A stretch of DNA of 64,000 nucleotides, taken from the NCBI RefSeq assembly GCF_021134715.1, contig NC_060024.1:10292001-10356000 (forward strand), given 5' to 3'. Position 1 is the stretch's first letter; every line of letters starts with the position of its first letter. This stretch comes from Daphnia pulex (lineage: Eukaryota > Arthropoda > Branchiopoda > Diplostraca > Daphniidae). Under the pieces are notes generated by a model. The model worked only from the letters and a program-made list of their open reading frames with translations, did not search any database and had not been told where the DNA came from. This document shows, in pieces, positions 52,060 through 63,998 of the stretch. Both the position numbers and the translations under genes were made by a program.

Positions 52060-52109
52060 CCCATGAGCCAGTCGACAGTGTCTCTGAGGTATTCGGGTAG
52101 TTTCTCCAG
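52060..52109 (-). CDS. Mob2: Alternative N-terminal exon of Mob2 with the ancestral DWLMGK motif
   Basis: A 50-nt minus-strand block sits between an acceptor (cccgacttcaag) and a strong donor (ATGGG|GTAAGCC). It encodes LEKLPEYLRDTVDWLMG plus two bases and joins exon 35595..35911 in phase to give DWLMGKARRKEK. Human MOB2 begins with a very similar DWLMGK segment, so this is probably the conserved isoform. No in-frame ATG precedes it before a stop, so the start must be in an exon further upstream that I did not find, unless the internal Met of WLMG is used. Confidence 0.65.
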
Positions 52110-54316
52110 CTTGAAGTCGGGGGGAAGAAAACAACACCGAAAATGACGAGGTAGGAAAGGAAGAAGAAGGACGTCGGCCACCCAAGGTTGCTTTTTTCAC
52201 AAGCACTGCCACCAGCCAGCCAGCCAGCAGTGTAGTGTACAGTAGTAGAAAATTTTCTCGACTGGCTAGAAAACGAGACTGTCCAAACCAGATGCCAAAT
52301 TGACCGTTTTCCAGCAAAGTGCTGCTCCTCTTCTTGTAATTGCTGGCTTCACACAGTTTATGTTAGTACACTATTTCTTGGATAGAGCAATCGAATTTGC
52401 AACCAGCGAGGTGCAGAGTGCTGGTGCTTTCGATCATTCCCCAACTCAACTGACTTGAGCCTAAAAAAAAGGAAGGAATGTCGTCTGCAAACATGGCCAC
52501 TGCGCGCAGCGGCAGTAATATTATTTTTGAATTTATTTATTTCCGAGCTTTGTATAAATAATTACATCTTGTAAATGAATACATTTTCATCTGCGTATTA
52601 CTCTAGACGTCATCTCTTTTTATTTTAACTGAAAACGATGGGTCAAACAAGTGTAAAACCTTTAAACTGATAACGATAACAGCTCGTCGACGATAAGTCT
52701 CATAAAGCAAAACACATGTCTCGTATAATTTGGTAGTAAAACGCAAAATATACTCTCTGATCGTGTATTTATACATTCCACGTTAATTTATGACACTTTT
52801 AATGGGTGTTACTATATCTTTATAATTCCATTCATCACAAGGTGAGTGTATTTGGTATTCTAGGCAGACGTACTACTTTATCACTGTTATTGTTTAGTCA
52901 GTCAACACATGCAGGGAAAATCAAATAAGCCCAACATTGTTTTCATGCAATCGTAAGGATATTTCTTTGGATTTCCCCCTAGATGGAAATCAATATTCAC
53001 GACACCAGGCTTGAAGTGTGTGCAACAAAAATGGTTGGATGTGGCCTCTCAACAAAGAGAGAGATAAGGCAAACTCTATCGTGGACCACATTTGATAAAG
53101 CCACAACTTCCTCTGTGTGTGTAGTTGTTCCAAAGGGAAATGTAGGCCGGCAATCCTCGCTGATTAACCTGCATCATCAAATGTCAGTCTCCCAAAACTG
53201 TGCCAATATGAGTTCTGTTTGTAGTTCCTATGGCAGTGAAAAGAAGCTGATTAAACTATCACGACATTCACTGTCAACATGTCAACGACTTGAACCTTAA
53301 AAAATGAGGGCACTGCGCCAGCGGGTCTGTGTTGGCTGACGAGCAATCTTACCCAACTCGCATCATTTGACGTGGTCTATCCATCAGCCAAATGAAAAGA
53401 TAAAACGAGTAGACGTTGTGACCTTATAGATACTGATATCTCATGACAGATAACAAAATTAATACTTCAAACGCGTACATTTCTCACGGGATAATAAAAA
53501 TTATACAAAACAAGTTAGGCAAATTACTTTTTCCTCTCAACGTCAACGACCTGAAAATTTTCGAGCTATTCAAATTCAAGATGGCTACCGATTATTTACT
53601 AAAAAAGTGCGTTGAACGTTTCTTAGATGTCGTTACGGTAATCGTGACCAAAAACGGGACAAATCTAAATAATAAACGATTAAATCTTTTTAAAAAAATT
53701 ATTTATCTTTCTAATTCTCTGGAGATTATAGCCTTTATTATTGCGTACACAGCAAGGGGGCTGCTGCTCGTTGGAGAGATTCGGACTCGTGTAATTCCCG
53801 TATTTATAATTTGTATACGTTTCTAGTTACCGGAAAAGGAAAGCGCTGCGCAATGAAGAGAATCGGGAAGGAACGGGAAGAAGGAGAAAAAAAAAGGAAT
53901 GAAATGAATGTATTATGTGTAGCAATTTAGCACCGATTGTTATGTGGGTATACACTCCATAGCCTTGAGAAAAGAGGCAGTTCTTAAAGAAAAGAATGCT
54001 CGACTGTATCTTATAAGCTCTCGTATTGAATAGCAAAAGAAATCTGATCTTTACAAGATCAAGACTTTTCCGAGCAAAGCGAAGAATGTTATTACCTTGA
54101 AATTCTTTTCCATGGAATTACGGACGTCCCACAACATCCGCTTCCAGCGGTACAAATGAAATCCAAGAATCAGCCATTCTGTTGTTCGCTTTCGTGCTAT
54201 CAAATGCTTAAGAGATTATATTGCTATATACTGCGAAATATACGAACGAGGAAAAAAAAATGCGGAAATAATTATTATGTAGGAGAGTGCACACTGGTGG
54301 ACATGCGAATAATAGG
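52110..54316. other. Spacer between Mob2 and prophenoloxidase; two unsupported open frames
   Basis: Probably contains the most distal Mob2 promoter and the 3' UTR of prophenoloxidase. A plus-strand frame at 52983-53300 (105 codons from ATG) has balanced codon use, but no motif and no neighbouring exons. Another at 53443-53823 (127 codons) is AT-biased. Neither is called as a gene. Confidence 0.4.
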
Positions 54317-57300
54317 CTATTGGGGAAAACGGCGTATAACTCGATCTTCAAACTGAATTCGGATTTCGGCCGTCGTGATGTTGGGCGATTTTTCGACGAA
54401 TTTGGCCAATGTGGTTATCGATTTATCAGGGGGGCGATCAAATGGAAAGCCCATCGGCCTCTTGTCCGGATACTTGTCGTCCAATATCCCGCAATAAGAG
54501 GCTGCGTTACGGCAGAGCTTTTTAGTGTCGTCGCCTGTGAGTGGACAGAGTCCGTTCAAAGCAATTGTGTGCGTGAGTGCAGTGCTGTGAGTGCGCTATA
54601 AATAGCCAAAAAATAAAAGAAAAAGAAGACAAGCGAGTGACGCCAATGGCACACACACACTCGTCAAACCGTACCTGTGGCAGTAGTAGTCTCATTAACG
54701 CGATCCTCTTTCCAGCTGGTGGCCATAACGAAAAGCGTGAAGGGCATTCCTGGGTTAGGCACTCCCCGCGGCACCAAAAAATGATCCGGCCACCTAGAAT
54801 AGTTACATCAAAATATCAGTTTGCTTATTCTTTTTTTTATTTTCTTCAAGTGCTAAAAAGCGTGTATATGAATTATTATATACTAACCCGCAACCACAGA
54901 AATTGGTCCGTTTGTCGGTCGGCAAATTGGTGGGGACACCTTGATCGACGAAGAATTAGACGTCGTCATCATCAGTTTGTTATCAGCATAATTATAAGGG
55001 ATGTTAATATTATTACAATACTACATAATTATTACCTCCTGGAGCGAGAGGGACTGCGGGAGCAGCTGTTTCCAGGTCCCTAAAAGTTCTTTCGAACGGG
55101 ATCGTCACTGAAGAATCGTCAGATTTCCTCTTGACTACATTAGCTCCGGGAGTTACTGTGTCCAACGAAATGGTCACAAATTAAATTTGTAATTTTTTTT
55201 TTTGAAAAAATGATTAGAAACTTTATTTCTTTTTTCTGATGCTCAATTACCCCTGGCAACAAATTTGTCCAGCTCAATCATTAAAAGACGTTGTTCCCTG
55301 AACGAAAAAGGCCGCCCGGAATGGTCTTTAATGGGAGCCAGGAAAATGCGGAACACAATATCTTGACTCGTTTTGGTCGTATTTGTCACTTGAATTCGAT
55401 AGGAGAAATCTTCGTGCTGCAAATGAGTTACCCGCGCCTGTCCAAAATAAATAGAAATTGTGGAGAAATTTTCTACAATGAATTATGACAGCGATTACTT
55501 GGACCGGAGTCGAACTTGAAAAGTCCAGTCCTCGATCTAATTCGACGATACTTTCTTGCCAGCCTGCGAGAGTTTGATGTATAGTTACATATAAATTGGG
55601 CGATTAAATTCACAACTTTTGATTCGATAATTCATTCTAAAGTGCACCCGTGATAATGAGGTTTTTCTGGCGAATTGACCCTGGAGCGGGAGGCTGGTTC
55701 CGGTGTACTTCGACGCTGTTTACCGTGATGCCTTCTAGGGTCAACTGGGGAGAGAAGAAGAAAAACAATTCCAAATGGCTAAATAATTACAATGTTTGAC
55801 GAACGAACCTGCTGAGCGCTGTACGGACTCAAAGTGGCTTTGAATTGCTGGAAAAGCGAGTCAATGAACTTGTGCCATCGGTAAAACAAAGGGTCTCGCA
55901 TGGCTGTCACCGAATCGCCCATAACTCCCATATTTTCCTTTTTATTTTTTGAGAAAAGAAAAAACCCCGTGAAAAATGACGACGTGTAATTTACCATCGG
56001 GCGAAAAAATGACTCGCAGCATCATGGCATTTTATTTAATACTACCGAGTGGCTGCGGTCTGGGTCGTGAATGTAACACATTGCAATGTGTCCAAAGTTG
56101 TGCAGATCACCGTAAAACAACTTGTCGGCAGACCATTGTGACGCCTCGATAAGTTCTCCTAAGGTGTTGGTCCCCGTTTTATCATCCAAATGAACGACTT
56201 GGCCGTTCCCCTGGACAGCGTTCACGCCAAAACCCCGGAAATTTATTGCGCAATTCTGGAAAGAAATGTTGTGTATTGCGGTACACTAGTATATATATCT
56301 TACCTTGACCACTGAGCCTTTGTGTATAGCGTGAAGGATGCGGGTGCGCCATAGTTGTAGATCATCAATGTGAAATTCGATACCGAGTTCAACCCCTTCG
56401 TCGGGGATATTGATGTCCTACATTATTACAACAAAAGCAGAGAGACATGCAAATTCGTGAGCTAATGAAGTTATACTGCTGCAAGACATAATGCAAGTAT
56501 TATAGGGTAGGCGGGCAGCAGCCCATTGTTATATAGACAAAGTTAACGAACCTTTAGAACGAGCCCAGACGGTCGGGATGCCCAGTGAATGGCACCGTTG
56601 GCAGTCGTCAGTTTCGGAAAGTATGCTTCCAAAATGGGCTGATCCCAGTCGTGATATGACGTCACTCTGGCCAAGCCATTAGCTATTCTCTCTGCATCGT
56701 AACTGCCAAAATAAGAAAACGACTGGGTTTAACTATGGGTGCAATAGAATAAGCGGCAAACTTTTTGATCCATTCCAACAACACACGAAGTTGGACTTTT
56801 ACCGAGCCAAAATCTGTTGGTGCATGTAATAAAAAAGCTCGCCACGACGATCTGGCGGATTGACAATATCTGCCGTCGCTTCCACCGGAAAAATCAAGTG
56901 CCAATGCCAATGATGACTGTTGATACCTTTTTTTGAAAAAAAACAAATAGGACATCCGGTCCAATCGAATGACACTAATCAATAGAATTAAATATATATA
57001 GTACACGACAAAAGGCTGATTGATTTATACCCAAATCTTCCCGGAAGTATGACAGCTTATTCTCCACAACTCTGTCTGTTGCTGCAAAGCTATATAATAA
57101 TCCAAAAGTGTAGATTTCAATTATTTTGATTACGTATATTAATGGTTCTATGTAGCTACTTTTTATCAATAATGATGGGTTTTGTCACGGAAGACTGCTT
57201 GAGTTGCTGCTGCTGGACAGTCGTTTGCGCTTCACTTCTGACTCTCGTTTCTGCATTGTAACATAACCCATAATATCATTATACAAGGCAATTAACAAAT

Positions 57301-57993
57301 GAAACTCAATTCGCAACATTTGGTCTTACCGAAAAATTTCCCGGGAAAGATTTCCCAGATGGGTGGTGTGCGTAGGGAACGAGAGTCTTGTCGTTGAATG
57401 AGGGCAGCTGACAAGGCGAACACGAAAATGTGCTCATTAACTTGATCACGAATGTCTGGATGGGCGGCTAAATTCAGCATATCCGCCACCGTCGGAGCAT
57501 CTAACGTATAATCCAAGCAATCAAACGATAGCATACATAAAACATACACACATATCTAGACTGAAATAAGGTCACAGACACGCAAGCCTTTATTATTAAA
57601 CATTTATATAGTAGACAGAATATACTCTTAAAGATCCTAACGAGTGCGTAGGCGGCTGCTCGGTGCGCTGGATGAAAAGATGAAAATAACCTGCCACGCG
57701 GAACCGTTTTAACCAGCTCCAATTCGGGGATATTCAAGACATCAGCAGGTGGGCTGGGAGATGGCCTAGTTGACCCGGTTGGCGGAACGACATCCTCAGG
57801 TGAAAACTGAATAAACAAATTTGTTTAGCTCCCTAAAATGGAAAATAAATGTTTGTTTGTTTAAGTCAAATGTGTAAGAAATTACGACGAATTCCGGCAA
57901 TTCAAAAACAATGTCCGGTTTAGGACTGAATGGTTGAGCGACCCGCTCGAAGAGATTGAGAATTTGGCGTTGGCGGAGCTGCAAATCCGACAT
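54317..57993 (-). CDS. PPO: Prophenoloxidase
   Basis: Type-3 copper zymogen that oxidises phenols for melanisation and immunity. Minus-strand exons in transcript order: 57886..57993, 57626..57806, 57330..57500, 57160..57250, 57031..57089, 56813..56936, 56552..56702, 56304..56417, 56046..56255, 55809..55937, 55648..55744, 55499..55563, 55251..55437, 55036..55155, 54888..54939, 54675..54793, 54317..54534; 731 aa, all phases consistent. CuA ligands H209 and H213 (SHHWHWH) and H239 (YYMHQQ); CuB ligands H385 and H389 (DLHNFGH) and H425 (FYRWHKF). The thioester-like motif CGCGWP and the terminal GFPFDRP are present. No signal peptide, as expected for prophenoloxidase and unlike secreted hemocyanin. 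The acceptor before exon 55809..55937 lacks a pyrimidine tract but restores the family sequence exactly. Confidence 0.94.
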
Positions 57994-59949
57994 GGTGACT
58001 TTGGAATAAGAATCAATCAACTGCGCTTGACTTGGCCCACCTTTTAAACTTGGGCGTGAATGACGCGTTGATCCAATTACACATATTCTTTTGAGTTGTC
58101 ACAACTTCCCGATTCTTTCTTCAGCTCAGAGGAAGAATGCGGTTAACCAAAAAGGAGTTCACAAAGTTCGTTGAAGAAACAACAGAAATATAATCTATCG
58201 AACGAAAACCCAGGAATTCCACGTCTCAGCTTCCTTCTCTGAATAATAATATTAGACGCAACTGTCAAACAAGTCATTTAATCAATAACGGGTAGTCTGG
58301 CATGTTTCTCGATGCCAGTGCCAAAAACAAATTATTTTTAAAATCTGGTTGATACTGTAGCGAGCGACAAACAATTCCAAGAGTTGCGTCATTTCCTATA
58401 GGCAGGAGAACGCAGTTTCATAGTAAGAGCGAATGAAAATTCCGGCGAGACATATAGCTTTCACGTGTTCGACATCAAACTATATAATCAGAGGAAGAAC
58501 GTGGTTAACCAGAGAGCTCGTGAGTTCCTTTTTTTTTCTTCCGTCGAACCGCATTATCGAAGCGCGATAGCAATCAGACAGTGAAAACCCGAACTCCCCA
58601 TGTGTCTGTACACGTAATACCATGCAGACAATAAGCCTCTCGAATGGAAACAGATGTATATAGATCCAACACCCGCGCAATCGAAAAGCCCGTCCTTGCT
58701 ATAGACAGCACATTCTTTGGTCGCCGACAAGTCAATCAACTGGTTGCAACTAAATACTTCCCGAAAGTAATTTAAAAGCGGTTTAAAAGTATATTTAGAA
58801 TATAACCACGCCCAAGGTCGGGGAAAAAAAACAAAACAAATTTAATTTAAGTGTTAAAGGCAAGGTCAACTTTCAACAATGTAACAATTAGAAATGAAAT
58901 TGTGTGTGTAGGGTATTTATCGAAAAGATTGTTCAAACTTTGTTGGGGGAAAATAATTAGATATCGATTACACGGCTCTAGCTGGCTGGTTTAGATTTAC
59001 AGGCGTAGGTCTAATAAGCTTAGTGGTTTTCCCACCCCCAGCCGAAGCGAAAGCCTTTTTTCAGTGGATGACGGGAGTGCTGCACCTAATACTTATGGAA
59101 ATGGGGTTTTCATCAGCTCTAGATAGTCGGGCGTCGTCCTATATATTTATTAAAAGGGGGCTCCAAAAACATCAATAATAGAGCACGCTGTGTGCCGTGC
59201 ATGACGTCAGAAGCAATAACACTGCAACCTCGACTCTCTCGTACAAGGGCATGTGGGTCACCTGAATAAAAGCTCGTCGTTCTGCTGGATATTGGCCAAG
59301 TCAATCAATGTGTGTAACCCAATATATTGTTCTTGGCTCATCTTACTTGGGTGGTATCTAGTTCTCTCTCCATCTCTTGTTCCTTCTTGTCGGCTCATCA
59401 CAACTAATGACGAGTTTCGTATCGTCGCGTCAATACATATTACATGTTTCCCACGTCGTTGCTGGAGATGAAAGGGCTTTAGGTCAGGACGAGATCTCGG
59501 CACCAACTATAAAAAAAAAAGCTTTGCCATCATCAAACATGGAAGATATTAAAGAGATATTAAAGAATGAAGATATTTTGTTTTCTTTAGTGCTTTCTTT
59601 TATCGGGATTGAAATACGATATAATTGGTGTCATAATTAAAAACAGCGATGAGGGTTGGGATTTGTACCGAATCATCTACAACAGTTACATGAGGATTAA
59701 AAGGAACTGGAAACCATTTCAAGTTTGTCTTGTACTTGTCCTGAAATCTAAAAGAGTCCAACAGCTGACAAAAGAAAAAAAAAGGGGGGTTATTCTTGAT
59801 TTAGACAATAGAAAACGATCTTTCAGGTAATTTCAGAAGAGGAAATCAATTCAACATAGATTAGCCGCTGCGGAGAGTTTCCTTGCTAAATTAAATACAT
59901 ATACGTATATGTCAAATTGAAACGACGAAGTATTATTTAAATTTGTAAT
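57994..59949. other. Prophenoloxidase promoter region and spacer to Cramped
   Basis: No supported gene. Two related blocks start at 58127 and 58489: cagaggaagaatgcggttaacca versus cagaggaagaacgtggttaacca (21 of 23 identical). Each is followed by a gaaaaccc...cacgtctc-like match. Sequence like the start of the prophenoloxidase 5' UTR (aatcaatcaactg) recurs near 58731. The Cramped 3' UTR must occupy the right end. Confidence 0.5.
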
Positions 59950-62646
59950 CTAAGGCCGATTTTTAGAGGTGTTGCTATCAGCAGCAGCTATCGAAGCTGC
60001 CAATTCGGCAAACTTGGCTGTCAGATCCACGCTGTTATCGGCCACCAACGACTGCAACTGTAGTTTTTTTTTTCAAAAACAAGAGAGCAATAGATTACAA
60101 GGAAGGTACAGACAGATAATTGCAATAACGGGGCTTACATCAAACGGAAGTTTCAAATCCGTGTAACGACTACTAGCTGTACTCTTGGCTGGGGAAACTA
60201 ATTGATTCAGCAAACTGCTTAGCGATATCTCGTCACCCTGGAAACAAAAAAAAAATTATGTAGGTTACAAGACTGATAAGACTATATTGGGGGATGCAGA
60301 AATGATAAAACTTTACGTCTCGATTCTGCCACGTCGAACCCTCCCCGCTGTGTAGACTGGAGGCCAAAGAAGGCAAAGTTCCATTTTCTCCAAAAAAGCT
60401 ACTCAAACTGTCCGGAATCGAAAACGGGATACTCCTAACCGACGAAGACTCATTTCCATTCTTCTCGGGTGTATTAGGCATTAAAATAGACATCCATTCT
60501 AAAAAATGAAAAGAGATATAATCATTATTTTTTAAATACGACACAAAAGTTGAAGTTTTATTACCTTGTAAACGATTAGGAGTAGAAGGTAACGAAGACG
60601 CAGTGGAAGCGCTAGCCCAACCACCTCCAGATCCACCCGCTTTGACAGGAGTGTGTAATAAAATAGAGGGCGGTCGGAAAAAGTCTCGGTCTAATTCTTT
60701 TGGCGATAAAAAGTAAAAGAACTTAATTAGTACGCTATTACAAAAAAAAAAAGAGAAGCGAATAAACATTTTACCAGCTGCACTTTGAACATGAGATGCT
60801 TTCTTCGGAGATAGATAGATTGGAGCAGAAGACGTTGATGGTGGCGGTGACGTTTCGTTTTGCGTCTGCTGATGCTGTTGTTGGCCATCAAGATGAACTT
60901 GCAGAACAAACGAACCCGTTCCATTACCGTTTTCTTCTGGTGGCCAAGTTATGTTGACTGTGGTGGATTGGGCCATCAGCGATGATGGATGAGGCCGCGT
61001 TATAACTGGCGACGGACCGGGCATTTTGTTCAATGTTGCGGCAAGAGAACCGCGTTTCAACGAGGAACCATAACGGAGCGGACGTCGGAGCCGCTGCCTC
61101 ATGCGGGAAAACTGATAAAAGATAAAGGTATAAATTATGCAGTTTCAACGAAGAAAAAAACAAACTGGTATTATACCTGAATGGGAGACTCTATTGAAAT
61201 GTTTTGAGTGGGACTAGCTTCACTCAAGGGTGACCTTGCCGAATTGTTTCCCCCTACCAACCCTCCCATTTCCGATGAAGAACCGTCTGATGGTTGTGAA
61301 GGGATTATTTGACGACGCGCAGCCTTCTTGACTGGGAATATTTCTCCACTCGGTTGACTCTTCATCAAAGAGCTTTTTGCAATATTAACCAATGCGGCAA
61401 GCAAAGATACGACATCTCGACCTGATCACGTACAATTAATAATATTTTCAAAGGAGGAAAATACGAACAAACAAGTTTGTTAGTTTACCCGTCGTATGGT
61501 CGGAATCTTGTTCTGGTTTGCTACGTCGCTCCCAGGCGTAAGTAAGTTGTAGTCGACCTTCGGAACCTCCGCATATGTTGTAAACCTCCCCCACTGTCAC
61601 CTGGTCAGACGTGTCAAGGATCCAGCTTTTGACTTCTAATTTCACTTCAGTTTCATCCATTTGATCTTGTCCGCTAAATGTTCTCTTACGCCCCTTTTTT
61701 GTACTGCCAATCGATACAGCCTGCTTGGTGTCTGGGGTTATTCGCATGATAAGTTCATCCTAGAATGAATAAGCTATAATATTAAAAACAAGCTTATTAA
61801 ATGAAAGGATTGAATGAGCTACGTACTTCAGCTGCAGATTCGGCTTCAAGTATTGAACGAGGTTTCCATTTTTTCGTGAGAAAACTGATGATGGATGATA
61901 AAGGCAAAGAGCTATCGGTGCTAATACGTATACGAGGGTTGTGAGCGACGGACTGAACACGAAGAAAATCGGCATTACAACAGGGCGTGAGTTCCATCAC
62001 AATCCTCTCTGGAACCGAGGGCAATTTCTGAGTTTCTGTTCCAGGGGACTGAAGACGTTTTAATGCTTGGCAGACAGGTGTTTTGATTCTATAGCTTTTC
62101 CCCTTAATCTTCACAGATGTAACACCTTGCTGGACCTATTAAGAGATTAAAATGTTAATGGTAGATCAGGAATCACACAAACAATTAAGGACATACCAGT
62201 TCATTGAGTTTTTCTCCACAGCGATCATTGAAATAACCACCCAACTTTTTCCACATTTCTCCATAGTTGATTAGTCCATAAAGTTCCTTGTGCATTCGCT
62301 TGCCTTCATCCGGGGTTGGAAGAAGATACTTTGATATCTTGTGCCATGTTCTGTAGTAGAAATGGCGCACCTGATCTTTGTTCTTGATATTTGTTGAGTT
62401 AACTAGGCTCTTTTTTCTATTTTTAGTATATAAACAATTTTGTATTGCATCGAAATCCTTGCCAAACTCATTTAGGCCTTCAAAGAAAGCTGCAATATCA
62501 TCAGCAGACCACTGCTCCCAGGCCCTTCTACGCTTCTCTTCTACCTGCAGGTTTCCAGCTGGTCCACCAGAAGTGGAAGCTTCTTTCCCATTCAGAAGAT
62601 CTGATGGTACAGTATCCTTTACATCCAACTGATTTTCAATTTTCAT
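59950..62646 (-). CDS. crm: Cramped, SANT-domain chromatin regulator
   Basis: Drosophila Cramped is a Polycomb-related nuclear protein linked to histone gene control. Minus-strand exons in transcript order: 62197..62646, 61827..62135, 61489..61759, 61177..61421, 60775..61111, 60565..60696, 60317..60498, 60139..60237, 59950..60057; 710 aa. The SANT/Myb-like domain (about 43-108) contains WEQWSADDIAAFFEGL, FGKDFDAIQ and KDQVRHFYYRTWHKISKYL. Cramped-type blocks follow: ELYGLINYGEMWKKLGG, KSYRIKTPVCQALKRL, RVQSVAHNPRIRI and LTYAWER. The C-terminal half is Ser/Pro/Gln-rich and probably disordered. It is shorter than the vertebrate CRAMP1 protein. A splice acceptor (cattttag, exon edge 62670) just upstream of the ATG indicates an untranslated first exon. 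Divergent from the GTSF1-like gene. Confidence 0.92.
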
Positions 62647-63413
62647 CTTTAAACTCTCAGTTATAACAACCTAAAATGAAATCTACTTTCCAGCGTCACC
62701 CACAGACACTAATCACCACACACATTCACACAGTGTCGATTGTCCCGAGCCTAACAACTGGAGCAGTTGCTGTAATTGCTGAGCATCGCATTTGACGTAG
62801 AGTTGCATAGGAAATACTAAATTTCACTGTTGCTGAAACTTTATCACTTGTGAAAACTCACTCCCATAGAATAACTAAAACAGATTGCAATATGACGGCG
62901 ATTAATGAAATTTTTCTTCAAGAACAAAAGCGGGAAAAACGATGATATTGATGATATTTGGTGACAGTCGAGTTACTCGCGGATATACAATACAACAAAC
63001 ACAGAACGCCCACGTCACCGATAGATGGCAGATACATCAGCAAAATAACAATAATAAAGTTTAGAAACATAAAAATAGATTTTAATTCTAAAACATATTT
63101 TTTAATTGTAATTTAAAATATTTTCATCTTTATCCTTCATAACAAAAAGTCATAAATGTTTTCGTCAGCAGCAAAATTAAAATTGTCAAAACAGCATTTT
63201 TTTTCTTACGACCACAGAACGACGGATGCTGTTTAGTTATTATGTTGTAGTTGTTGGGTTGTTGGCAATTGTCCATAAAGGCGCAAATCAAAAATCCTGA
63301 TTCCTGATTCATTTTCATTGTTTTATGGTCACGAAAGAAAACGAGTAAAATCCTAATTTTTGTTTTCCATCCAAATATTGACTTATTCGTTACATTGTAT
63401 TTGATTCAGAAGA
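62647..63413. promoter_or_regulatory. Divergent promoter region between Cramped and the GTSF1-like gene
   Basis: A 767-base spacer holds both promoters and probably an untranslated exon for each gene (acceptor edges at 62670 on the minus strand and 63410 on the plus strand). The right half is AT-rich. No open frame is supported and no TATA box stands out. Confidence 0.5.
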
Positions 63414-63859
63414 ATGTCGAGTAAAATGTTCACGTGCCCGTATAATCCAGTTCACGTGATGAAAATCACAAGAGCACATCATCATATTGTCAATTGTCGA
63501 AAAGTAAATTTAAATTATTTTCACATTTTGCTTGAGGCATGATTTTTTTCTTACACTCTTAACAGGCACATGCTCACAAAAAATTTATCATTTGCTCCTA
63601 CAATGCCCTCCATCATTATGCCCCTGAAGATGAAGCTAAACATCTAGAAACATGTTCTGACAGGATTGCTTTGATTGATGCGGCATATGTTGCCTGTAAG
63701 TATTCTTTAAATTTTCTATGTTTTAAATGAATTTTAAGATGTGATAATTGTGAGAAATCTGTTTTAGATGGAATGAAATCTGTTGTCACAGGCAACTTAA
63801 CCATGCCTCCTCCTGCTCAGTTTCAGTTTGATGACGATGATAATTGGGACAGTGATTGA
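63414..63859 (+). CDS. GTSF1: GTSF1/asterix-type protein with two CHHC zinc fingers
   Basis: GTSF1 proteins bind PIWI proteins and are needed for piRNA-guided silencing. Exons: 63414..63503, 63566..63695, 63768..63859; 103 aa. Two U11-48K-like CHHC fingers are exact: C8-x5-H14-x9-H24-x3-C28 and C40-x5-H46-x9-H56-x3-C60. The tail is acidic and ends in DDDDNWDSD; in the family an aromatic/acidic C-terminal tail contacts PIWI proteins. The CHHC finger also occurs in SNRNP48 and TRMT13, but the small size with two fingers points to GTSF1. The ATG lies 4 bases after a splice acceptor (gattcag), so a 5' untranslated exon is likely. AATAAA at 63993-63998. Orthology within a multi-copy family is not settled. 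Confidence 0.88.
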
Positions 63860-63992
63860 TCACTTCTTGATTGCTAAAAGAATTCCTTTTGTTTTCAGTT
63901 GGTGTCTGGTAATAATTGTGTCATAAAATAATGTGTTCCTTAAGGTGACAGATGTCTCAAAACTCTCATGAAAGACACTTGCTTTTACTAAG

Positions 63993-63998
63993 AATAAA
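63993..63998 (+). terminator. Candidate polyA signal of the GTSF1-like gene
   Basis: Canonical AATAAA about 134 bases after the stop codon, at the edge of the window. Confidence 0.55.

Noticed and set aside
52983-53300. 105-codon plus-strand open frame starting with ATG
   Set aside because: Balanced codon use made it worth a look, but no family motif, no adjoining exons and no polyA signal; possibly a gene relic.
53443-53826. 127-codon plus-strand open frame
   Set aside because: AT-biased composition with Ile/Lys/Asn-rich residues and no motif; consistent with chance in AT-rich DNA.
54317-57993. Hemocyanin instead of prophenoloxidase
   Set aside because: There is no signal peptide, and the thioester-like CGCGWP motif and overall pattern favour prophenoloxidase.
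59377-59830. Two overlapping plus-strand open frames between prophenoloxidase and Cramped
   Set aside because: Low-quality composition, no motifs, and no splice partners.
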